Below are positions 54,500-64,000 of a DNA stretch of 64,000 bases, one piece after another. Below the pieces are notes generated by a model that was given only the letters and a program-made list of their open reading frames with translations, did no database searches and was not told the DNA's origin. Every line of letters starts with the position of its first letter. The first letter of the stretch is position 1. Source of the stretch: Vandiemenella viatica (taxonomy: Eukaryota > Arthropoda > Insecta > Orthoptera > Morabidae); assembly GCA_031002005.1 (NCBI GenBank), contig JARYHS010008074.1, positions 11,044,924 to 11,108,923 on the forward strand. Direction: 5' to 3'. Made by a program: the position numbers and the translations under genes.

Positions 54500-56800
54500 T
54501 AACTGTTACAACATGATTACTATCAGAAAGAGCCAAAAATAAGCTTTTCAAACAGCAGAATCATAAATTCTGTGCTTCAGAAATGTAAACTAAGAATTTT
54601 GTGTAGACCTATGAAAAGGTATGCTGTCTATTTCCATTTAAAAAATATAAATTAACCATACCCTTAACGAGCAGTCGGCCGTTACTATTCCTACAGTAGT
54701 AAGCGAATAAAACTATGGGAGCGTCGATATTATTACCCACTAAAATCCGTAAAGTGTCTATGAATGCTCTCATTCCGTGGCCAAAACTATTAGAAATCTA
54801 CGCAGGACTTTGGTACGTAATATGTTGATTTATAATCGTGCACCGCTTTCTGTCTTAACCTACTGGCAACGCCCCAAATGACAGAAATTCATTCCACCAC
54901 CTGGGCAACTTTATAGCGTAAAAACAAGTGTTACCAACCTGGAGGAGGGGTTCAATTGATCATATTGTGGTTAAATTAATGTGATCATCCACGAATGATC
55001 TCCTTTGTTAACATACTTTGTTAACAGTGAGTGGATATCACAATGTTGACAGATGTATGATAGGGTACAACGGAAAAAATTATATAAATGATTGGCTTGA
55101 TGTGTCTCGAAATAAGGAGCGAAGGATCAGGACCACATGATTGTGTCTGCTCATATGATATGCGACAGTATCACATGGCAATGACCGAAGGCTCAAAATC
55201 TCGACTGCACTCGTGTTTTGCATTGGTTTTAATATGGTAATAGTCAGCCGTAGTTTTATTTTTATAAGTTACGTATTGTAATAATGTTAAGGACACAGAG
55301 GCAGGGCTAGTGACATATCGATTTCATAGAAACATACGAAAATGTAGCATGAAAACATCAGTAGATACTGTTCTTCACCACTAACAACGTGTGCTTAGTT
55401 ACTACGTTGTTTAAACGAGGAGAATATTTGGTCCACGGTTCAATGAAATATCCATCCCTTTTATAGCAACAGGATTATTATCTGGGCACCTCGGGGGTAC
55501 CCGCATTCTGGTTACAATCGTCGGGACATCAGGAGGGGGGGGGGGGTTATCAAGAGTGTGAAATTAAGGGGTGAGATTAAGGTTAGTGATGGCAGAGAGT
55601 ATGTTATTAATTTGGCCTTGAGGGATGAGGAAATTAAGGGTCATCCGTAGTATTATTTTTATAAATGATGTAGAAAAGAATGGAGCCGTCTCGATACAAG
55701 AAGCCAGACATTCAAGAATTTTAAACTCGTAATTTAATCTATTTTTATTATAATTAGGACGAATTTTCTCTTCTGGTTTCTGTCATTTACTGTTATTAAT
55801 CCTGTTTATAAGGTAATCATATATACTTGTATGTTGTGATGAGAAAAGGTAACAAAGTTTAGTATCCACTTTGTTTCGTCTTTTATGGCACCGAGTTATT
55901 CGCAAAGAAGAAGCATTTCGCATTTATCTCGTGAGTTCCGAGTAACCCTGAAAAAGTGTTATCCCAACAGCGGCAGTTACAATGTAATATTAAACCTCCG
56001 TTATAAGCAGACGTAATAAAAACGTACGGTCTCATAAACTCTTATTCTCCAAAATTGTAATTTGCTAAGTCGTAATGACAATCAGTTAATGTTGGTCGGA
56101 CTTAAACTTCGTTCACATGCGACAAAAACGGATTACAAAATTGTTTTACATTTACAACAAGATTCCGATAGATTATCTTGGCATCTTGTAGTCTTCTTTT
56201 TATTCCGGCGTTTTGCCCTAGCGTCTCGCAGAACTATTCGTATGCCTCTATGGACAGGTGCACTACTGGATCGAGTTTGCCGCGTGTGCGATACTTAGGC
56301 AGAAATACCATGGCTCATGATCGGCTTTTGTTTTTAATACATCCTCAGATGACAAACAAGTATTTTTATAAAATAGTGTAAGTATTAATGTAAATATGAA
56401 AGAGAATGAACTTGAAACAAGACATATAGAGTAAGAGTTTGATACGTTATTGATGGTAATAAGAACTGTCATTTCTAAAAGTGATACTTGGATTGGTGTT
56501 AAGCGTTTGGGAGGGATAGAGACGAAGCCCTGTGGATGAGAGATAATGCTCGGACCCCGTTACGGCCATCCAGTTTTCTGAATTCCGAGCTTTCCCGTAA
56601 TCAGTAAACTGTTTACATTCCTTGCACCTCCCGCGGTGGGTGAGCGGTAGCGAAATCATGAGAAATGCGCCAACTGAATAAACAGTGCTCTAGTTGCCAA
56701 TATTAATATATTTTTGACTTCTGTAATTATTTATTCATGATATCCGTTGATATGGTTTTTAATTTTCCGAGACGTTTTTGCATTGCCTGGTGAATTTTAT
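54500..56800. other. Gene-free stretch
   Basis: No coding family recognised; a G run at 55537-55546. Some tRNA-like words near 56500-56650 are too decayed to call. Confidence 0.4.
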
Positions 56801-56854
56801 AGTTTCGACGAATAACACACGACTGCGGGAAATTTAGTATCATAGCCAACCTAC

Positions 56855-57000
56855 GGACTTGACCAAGTGTTTAGCGTCTGAAGAGAGATCGAAAGTTCTC
56901 TGGTTCTAATCCCAGGCGGAGGTTTTTATAAGCCCTTAACCCGATTTACAGCTCTGGCATAGATGGCTGCGTAATGTTAATTACACTAGAACGCTTCCGT
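56855..57000 (+). mobile_element. Degenerate tRNA-derived SINE
   Basis: A B-box-like TGGTTCTAATCCCAGGC lies about 40 bp after TGACCAAGTGTTTAGCG. The body (TACAGCTCTGGCATAGATGG) is not S1 or S2. No tail is seen. Confidence 0.35.
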
Positions 57001-57284
57001 GGATCGTATTCAATGTTAAACTGTTAGTCCTCTGTACCTAGTTTGGATGTTACACAGTTCCACTACACACAGATTTTTTTTTTACTTAATTTCGTAGGAG
57101 TAGGAAGAAAAATTATCACTTTTCAGCTGCTTGAATTAAACTGTAGGTCCTTGACCTTCCATTGATGTTGAAAATTAAAGCGCACTGCATTATAACTTTT
57201 TATTTTTATTTCACGTGTCCAGGAAATAACATTACAAGTTGAAAAAAATAACATGAATTAATTAATATTAAACTATAAACACAA

Positions 57285-58450
57285 TTAAATGGAATGTGAC
57301 CAGAATTCCGCAATCTTGATGGCCTTCTCGTTTGCCCTATAAAGGTCGTCGATATTGCAGGTTTCAGGGAGATTCCTGCATATCAGAAGATGTTGTGGGT
57401 TCTGAAGCTCACCACATTCACATAGATCGTTGTCATTAGTGTACCCCCATTTTTTAATATTATATTTACATCGGGACACTTCAGTGCTTAGTCTGTTTAG
57501 AGCCTTCCATATAGCATATGGCTGATTACATCCCGCAGCCGGTGCCTCTTTGACGTTCCTCCACTGTTCTTCAGGCAACGAATTTCGCCATAGTTCTAGA
57601 CGACGTGCTCCAGTAGAAGATGTTATGGCTGTAGTTGATTGTACGAAGCTCTTCCTTGACTTCAGCCTTGTGGGTTGAGGTTCGTGTCCAAACAAAGGGT
57701 GTCTGGGGTCTGTTTCTTGTTTCCTCTTCTCCCTCTCTGCAGCTGTTTTCCTATGAATGTCAGGTGGTGCTATACCCATGATTTGGTATATTTTACTAAT
57801 AGGAGTTGGTTTTAGGCAACCTGTTACAATGCGACCAGTATCATTCAATGCTATATCAATCTGCTTAGCATGTGCAGAGTTTTGCCAAACTGGTGCTGAG
57901 TATTCTGCTGCAGAGAAACTAAGTGCCAGGGCAGATGTACGAAGCACATTTGGATGTGCTCCCCAGGAGGTACTTGTAAGTTTCCGGATGATGTTGTTCC
58001 GGGCAGATACTTTAAGTTTCAGATCCTCACAATGGGTTTTGAATGTGAGAGATCGATCAAGCTTTACTCCTAGATATTTAGGTGTATCGCAGTGTAGTAG
58101 TTGTTGCCCCCTCCAGTTGATGTTCAACTTCCTTCTGGCTTCTCTGTTTCTCAGGTGGAATGCACAGACCTGTGTTTTTCCAGGGTTGGGCTTCAATGAT
58201 TAGCATCATAATACTTGGCCATATCCTCAAGAGCTGTTGTCAGCTTCACCTCCACCGCCTCAAAGGTTGTGCCTTGAGCTGCAACTGCTGTGTCATCAGC
58301 ATAAATGAATGCTCTTGTTCCAGGAATAATTGGTTGATCATTTGTATATATGTTGTACAAGAGCGGGGCAGCATACTACCCTGAGGGAGGCCATTCTTCT
58401 GAGTACTCCATCGACTCTTCTTATTGTGGAGGGTGACGTAAAACATTATA
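57285..58450 (-). pseudogene. LINE family C: end of RT and intact C-terminal domain (minus strand)
   Basis: 5'-truncated non-LTR retrotransposon. From the right: KNGLPQGSML, then, with frameshifts, FIYADDTAVA (catalytic YADD, near 58290) and the following helix. A 303-codon open frame (58196-57285) then gives KPNPGKTQVCAFHLRNREAR, PKYLGVKLDRSLTFKTHC, SALALSFSAAEYSAPVW and, at the end, a zinc-like CECG..Q..HLLIC motif. The long intact frame suggests a younger copy than families A and B. Clade not certain. Confidence 0.85.
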
Positions 58451-59259
58451 ACTTATTGATAAAGTTAGAGCGTGAATTTCTTTTAATAAGACCTACTTAC
58501 AACATTCTTTTGAATGAAACTGCGGTTTCGACTCAACAGTGGGGTCTTAAACACGGAGAGTCTCAGTTCGATTCGTAGCTCGTTAATAATTTTGTGGGCT
58601 GAGAAACATGCTGTTCGACTCCTAGCGCAGTATGGTGTGTTGCGTTGGACTCTTTGTGTGCAGAGGCTGAAGAGGAGGTGAAATTAATTTTTTATTGAGG
58701 CAATTAAGGTAAGTTAAGGTTCGCCTTGAGGTGTAGTGAAGGGAGGTGAGAATAAGGTTAGTTAAAGTTAGCCTTGAGGTTAGCGGTTGTGATTAATTAA
58801 TTTTGACTATTCCTTCTCCACATAATTCAATTAAAATTCGTCAAGATTCGTTAAATGATAACAACCTTGACTCATGGGTAGAACCGATGTAAGAAATCTA
58901 CTTATGACGCTTTGTATTGCAGATTTTTGGAGATGAAGTCTCAATTCGTGTTTTGCGCCGGGAAGAAAGTCTACATATGGCAACGGAATATTAAGAAATG
59001 AACATACTTTGGTTGCGTAGAATTTCCTTAATAGCTATCAGCTATTATGCTGGAAGTGAGAGATGTGCCACGGTTGTTACTCCATCACTAATAAGTAATG
59101 CCAGCACTACGTTCCATCTTTGACTCATTAGTGTAAATCTGGATGAAGAGCCATGAATACATTGATAGTAGCCGAAAAAACAATTGCCGATTAAGATAAG
59201 TTACAAGAACGTAGTTTTACCATGTAGGAACAGATAATTCAAGGGATTTCGAGAGTGAT

Positions 59260-59314
<55 letters not shown>

Positions 59315-59514
59315 AACATATATTTGACGTTTAGGTGACTCTAGTCTTAATTTGTAGAAATGGCATGGAATAAACTGAACAAAGTCACATGTTTCCAAAA
59401 AGTATTTAAAAAATGAATATCTCGTAAATGGTCAGACTTTTAATAAAATAAAATTCTGCCATATAGTAAGAAATGATGGGCCCTATCTGTGTTCACAGGA
59501 TAGTCCTTTCTTAT
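58451..59514. other. Gene-free stretch with a 51-bp A run
   Basis: An A run occupies 59263-59313. Two imperfect copies of a GTT(A)AGGTT-(C/A)GCCTTGAGG motif lie near 58710-58785. Nothing else. Confidence 0.5.
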
Positions 59515-60035
59515 ATAGGTATATCTAGTTGGAGGGAAAGCGTAAGTGCGATGTTGAAGGAGTTAGGTTGGGAAGACCTGGAACACCGAAGGCGTTGCTC
59601 TCGACGGAAGCTAATTGAAAAATTCTCGACTGACATATTTCAGAATAATAGCAAACAAATATTTCTACCAGCAACGTTCGTATCTCGAAATGACCGTGAA
59701 AATAAGAAAAAAGAAATCAGGGCCAGAACCGATTCTTTTCTGTATTCATTTTTTCCACGAGCGATTAGGGAATGGAGTAGAAAGGATTTACCGGGCGAGT
59801 AAACTTAAAATCCGACAGGAGTAGTTTTCGATAAAGCTCTCCGGCCATCCTGATCTGGGTTTTCCATGGTTTTCCCAGATCATTCCACGCGAATACTGGG
59901 ATGGTTCCTCACAATAGCCTATGGGCGCCTTCTGCCATATCCCGTATATCCCTTCCAAACTATTACCCTTCGGATAGGTGCAATGCACCCTCTGCCACAC
60001 ACTTGTAGTAAATCGCGAAGTAATAGTAATAGTAA
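59515..60035 (+). pseudogene. LINE family A, copy 3: C-terminus and 3' UTR
   Basis: A 5'-truncated copy beginning SSWRESVSAML, with KELGWEDLEHRRRCSRRKLI complete, then TFVSRNDRENK and SFFPRAIREWSRKDLPGE. The 3' UTR matches copy 2 and ends TAATAGTAATAGTAA near 60035. It shows which residues copy 2 has lost. Confidence 0.85.
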
Positions 60036-61320
60036 TTCTTGGACATCCTGTATTAATGCCACCTTTCGTTGAACATGGAAAAATCTCCTTCCCACCTCTA
60101 TGCATCATACTCGGACTGATAAAACAATTTGTTAAAACTTTGTACTGACATGGGGAGTGCTTCGTGGATATCTGCTATATGTTACCAGAAAACACATTTG
60201 AAAATCTTAAAACAGGGCTTTTTGATGGACCAATGAACCGTAAGCTGATGCCGATGAAGAATTAGCTTGGCGAGCCATTGTAGAAGTAATACAAAATTTT
60301 CTTTGAAAACATTAAAGTGAAAGATACAAAGACCTTGCTAGTAACGCGGTGACAACTTTTGGCGTGAAAATGGTTATCAAAATGCATTTTCTTTTTAGTC
60401 ATCTTCATCGCTTTCTTGAAAATCTTGATGTCAACAATGAACAAAGTCAACGTTTCTATTAGGACATCAAGGAAATGGAAACCCGGTATCTAGGGATACT
60501 GTGATGATGGGAGATTATTGCTAGTGTTTAAAAGGAGATAAGCCAGTTTCTCAACATTCATGGAGCACAAAGAAGTGTAATTTTTTTCCTAATTTTCAGG
60601 CGAAATCCTTGTATTTTGGTATGTTTGTGATTCGTGTATGGGTCTCGCACAGCTTATCACCTAATATTCTTGGCTTTTTATCAAATAAAATAAATTTATC
60701 AAAGAAACAGACCTGTTTAATTCCCCTAAAACACGCCATGATCATCCTACGTTCACTGTTGGACATATGTATTAGAATGTAATTGAGTCAAATTTAGATG
60801 AGTACAGAAACAAACTAGACCTGATAGAGAAAAAACCGAAGTTATTTTCGAATTTATCAGTCAAAACTACTTAAGAATTCATTAAAATATTCCAGGTACC
60901 AGAGAAAAAATTGTTGCCCTGTGTTATCAATCATTATTTTACTGCCGTGACTTTGGTACAAGAAATAATTAGAGCACCTAACATATGTTGGCTGCTCACA
61001 TAATCAGACAGGAAGTTCATTTAATCTTACATATTTTAATAAGTGAGGCGAAAACTTTGGATCCCTTTTTAAGAACATTGCGCGAATGGAGGAGTGTGAG
61101 ATTTGGCATAGTTAAAGTTTATCTGGAGAAGAAGTACAGAACGTTAAAATTTATATATTACACTAGCTCATATCCGTGACTTCATACGCGTGGATTAAGA
61201 ATTTCGTTGCCAGAATTGAATGTAGAAAGTTGTTGGTAACGTAGGATTGATCCCAAACAACACCGAGTCGGCATAATATAACAGGAAAGCCATCACTATA
61301 ACATTCTAGAGTCGAACCTT
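60036..61320. other. Gene-free stretch
   Basis: Near 61170-61200 CCGTGACTTCATACGCGTGG resembles a motif common in the 3' ends of insect RTE-type LINEs. Nothing else is recognised. Confidence 0.45.
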
Positions 61321-61582
61321 AGCCGGCCTCGGTAGCGTAGGGGCTAGAGCACTAGCTCCACGTGCCGAAGGTCGCCGGTTCGAATACGGCCGCGGGCATG
61401 GATGTTTAAGTGTTGTGTGTCTGTGTGAATGTCCTGTCGGTCCTGTGGTGTCCATACTTACAAGATACAATATACAATGGAGGACTAATTGTTCACTGGA
61501 AGCTAAAATTTATGATCACATTGAGCTGGCTGAATGGCCTTAGCCGCCGAAAACCATTAAAGAAAAAAAAAAAAAGAAAAAA
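61321..61582 (+). mobile_element. SINE family S2 with 8-bp target duplication and an internal insert
   Basis: Begins AGCCGGCCTCGGTAGCGTAG, B box CCGGTTCGAATACGGCC, TGTGTGTCTGTGTGAATG, GAGCTGGCTGAATGGCC and a poly-A tail. TCGAACCT flanks it (61312-61319, 61583-61590). Compared with 29861-30070 it carries about 50 extra bases near 61455-61510. Confidence 0.9.
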
Positions 61583-61825
61583 TCGAACCTGTGTCATGAA
61601 GAGAATCAATTAAAAACAGAAAAACAAACGAAGGTGCAGGGATGTGGGTGGGCAGGGGGGTTAAATAAGGGCAACTTTATATGAGCTTGGCCTTTTCTTC
61701 TTCCTACACAGTGAGCGAGCGTCCTGGTAGCTCAGTGGTTCAAGTTCGCATCGAGCCACCAACGCGTGCGTTTGCTCGATACTTCCTCAAGTGAGGTTCA
61801 GTGAGTGTATCAGTGAAAACTTAGC

Positions 61826-62847
61826 TTGTGGTTTACGATAGTGAAAATGGAATCGACGATACGAAAGAATACACTGAAATTCGCGTTCGACGCAAAGGAG
61901 ACAAGACTACGAGCTTATGACTTCCACGAATGGCTGTATGAAAAATTCAACTTGACAGACGCGGATGTATGCGGAATCCAAATGGACTTCTTGACCTATG
62001 CAGTATACGTTAAATTGACAAATGACAACTTGTGCAATACTATCGTAGAGAAAACTGGAGGAAAAGCCGACTGCCAGAACCCAGATGGAACCGTAAGTAC
62101 CGTATATATAAGCCACGCAGGGCTGGGGCTACGATCAGTAAGAGTTTTTAATGTACCATTTGAAATTAGTAACGCTAGTGTAACGGCAGCAATCCGAAAC
62201 TATGGTGAAATAATAACGGCGACGGACGAAAAATGGTGCCCTAAGTTCAGATTCCAAGCAAACAACGGCATACGGTGTGTGAAAATTGATTTAAAAAAAC
62301 ATATACCTTCCTATATAACGATACAGGGTTTCAAAGCATTAATAATACATGAGGGAAAAAGCGCACATGCTCTGTTTGCAATGAACCAGGACATCTAAGA
62401 TCTGAGTGTACAAAACGCCGACCATTACAACTTCCAAGGGTAAAATTGTCAACAACATCAAAAACTATAACAGCAAATGCTACAATCGCGGAAGCGAGTA
62501 AGGAAAGTAGCAACACAGCGTCTTATGCAGAAGCCACGGCACAAGTCAACAGTGTAAACATAGGCCACACTGTAACATCAGCATGTGAGCCACACACAGA
62601 AACGTTGGAAAACACGGAAAACGTGGAGATCGATGTAGAGGACAACTCGGAACAGCACGGCGGGAAACAGGAAACACAAGCCGAAAAATCTGGACAAGAA
62701 GAAGAGGAAAATGAAGAACAAGAACCGGAACAGAAATTACTTGAAAAAGAAATAGAAGAAGAGAGTACCCCAGAACATGTCATACACATAGAAACATTTA
62801 CAAATAAAACAGGCAGAAGAAGATTCCGAAACAAAACAACGGATTGA
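61826..62847 (+). pseudogene. LINE ORF1 (gag-like, CCHC) with one frameshift
   Basis: ORF1-type nucleic-acid-binding protein of a non-LTR retrotransposon. The likely start is the Met at 61847 (MESTIRKNTLKF). The N-terminal domain ends in VRVFNVPFEISNASVTAAIR and CVKIDLKKHIPSYITIQGFK, an RRM-like arrangement. A shift near 62355 puts the zinc knuckle CSVCNEPGHLRSEC in the next frame, which runs through a long Glu-rich, probably disordered tail to TGA at 62847. No RT follows within view. A related copy lies inverted at 63067-63490. Confidence 0.8.
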
Positions 62848-63066
62848 AATGCAGAGCTCAACGACATTGTAAGGATTCTCCATTTCCATCATAATTGTGG
62901 AGGGGTCATCTGTTTCCATGCTGAGATAGACTCTTCATTTCTATTCCCACTGACTGATGGATTACTATTTGCCACGCTTGCATATGATGCTCTTAAGAGT
63001 TCGCCACTGAATGTTTCAGGGGCCAAGCGCTCAGATGGTAGCTGCAGAAGTTTCTTTTGGGTGCAT

Positions 63067-63490
63067 TCAGCCTTGAGGTGTTCGTTTCAGTTGCTTATGA
63101 CACATGTACGTGGTTGTCCGTCGAAAAATAACGATTGCTGTAAATCCGGCAATATTTACATACGATGGTACGTGGCACTTCAGATCTATTTTCACAGTTC
63201 TAATACCACTATCTACAACAAATCTTTTGCTACCATATCTTTTATCAGAGGTTACCCTCAAAATAGTACCAAATTTGTCCAAAGCTTTTCGTATTGTATC
63301 TGTACTGATTTCAAAGAGCACATTATGTATTTTTACATGTCTTATTCCGAGGCCTGCATGTGATATGGAAACTTTGCTTACCTCGCCATTAATGTGTACA
63401 AATTTTCTTTCTCCGTTGGTTTCCTTCAGGATTCGCAGGCATTCTTCTTCATTTAATAGCTTGACGTATATAACATCCTAAGCATCTGTC
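63067..63490 (-). pseudogene. LINE ORF1 fragment, inverted relative of 61826-62847
   Basis: Minus-strand translation: VIYVKLLNEEECLRILKETN, VSISHAGLGIRHVKIHNVLF, EISTDTIRKALDKFG, RTVKIDLKCHVPSYVNIAGF. These match VYISHAGLGLRSVRVFNVPF and the blocks after it in the plus-strand copy, at roughly half identity, so this is a related but distinct family member. The knuckle and tail are not recognisable. Confidence 0.75.
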
Positions 63491-64000
63491 TATGTACGTT
63501 TCGGTAATTTTTCAAAATTACATGTCAATATGACGGGAAAGTTTTCAACCAAATATAGACAGTACTTTTCTCCTTGCTTAAAAGGATATGTGTGCAAAGA
63601 GATCGGATGAAAACTGTGGATTTGTATAAAGACCAAACAAACATACATACATTCATCTTTATATATAAAGATATGTTTCAAATATATTAACTTAAATAAA
63701 ATAAAACATCCATTGTTTACTTTAAATTTTCTGTTTTTAATGGCAACAACGCTTAGCGGTTCTTCTAATGTTTGTAGTCTTTGGTCAAACAGTAAAGAAA
63801 AAATATAATAAGCATAGTTAATATATGTGTTACAAATACATTATTAAATAAAAAATAACTTCGCGCCCGTGTGTGTGCGTGAAATCTGATCGGAGCCAAC
63901 TATCCGACGTGTATTCCCGGCATTAAGCTACTCTGTAGAACGGGCGCCCCACGCAATAGATGAATCACTGTCAACAGTATCATTTACTCTCACTTCGTAG
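63491..64000. other. Gene-free stretch
   Basis: AT-rich; nothing recognised. Confidence 0.4.

Noticed and set aside
61826..62847. Retroviral or LTR-element gag
   Set aside because: A CCHC knuckle alone is not diagnostic; no protease, integrase or LTRs are nearby, and the N-terminal domain pairs with a LINE-type relative at 63067.

Overview
The window looks like a piece of a large, repeat-rich arthropod nuclear genome, most likely an insect and plausibly a polyneopteran such as a grasshopper or locust. The taxon is an inference. It rests on the very low gene density, an 8.4-kb intron, many tRNA-derived SINEs, jockey/CR1-like and RTE-like LINEs, and Tc1/mariner, hAT, MULE and PIF/Harbinger-type elements. 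Bacterial signals (operons, ribosome binding sites, CRISPR arrays) are absent. Nothing looks viral.

Only one host gene is clearly supported: a trypsin-like serine protease on the plus strand. Exon 40049-40612 and exon 48990-49352 join in phase 0 across a GT-AG intron to give 308 residues with the complete His/Asp/Ser triad and a trypsin-type Asp in the specificity pocket. Its intron holds a satellite array of about nine 168-bp units (44440-45900). The array is bracketed by a pair of inverted repeats, and a hAT MITE with a perfect 8-bp target duplication sits beside it.

The rest is nested mobile DNA. 0-6 kb: two copies of a TIR element, a SINE, a Tc1-family (36-residue D-to-E spacing) transposase fragment and a LINE fragment. 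6.5-11.4 kb: a LINE (family A) split by a 2.6-kb FLYWCH/MULE transposon whose terminal inverted repeats are arrays of about 16-bp units; a 9-bp target duplication makes the boundaries exact. 13.4-17.8 kb: a second family A LINE, then an RTE-like LINE. 19.3-22.7 kb: a minus-strand LINE (family B) interrupted by a SINE, a hAT remnant and a nearly full-length Tc1-like element. 24.6-26.6 kb: a degraded mariner, a truncated Tc1-like copy and a LINE 3' end. 26.6-31.5 kb: a large inverted repeat with arms of about 1.5 and 1.8 kb. A 5'-inverted LINE lies in its spacer and a SINE in one arm. 31.5-33.5 kb: a SINE/LINE chimera, an 81-bp-arm hairpin and a third Tc1-like copy. 34-36 kb: a SINE cluster. 49.8-64 kb: SINEs, MITEs, LINE fragments and two oppositely oriented LINE ORF1 (CCHC) pseudogenes.

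Almost all transposon coding regions are broken by frameshifts, stop codons or lost catalytic residues, so the elements here look inactive. The order of nesting (MULE in LINE, Tc1 in LINE, SINE in one palindrome arm, LINE in the palindrome spacer) gives relative insertion ages.
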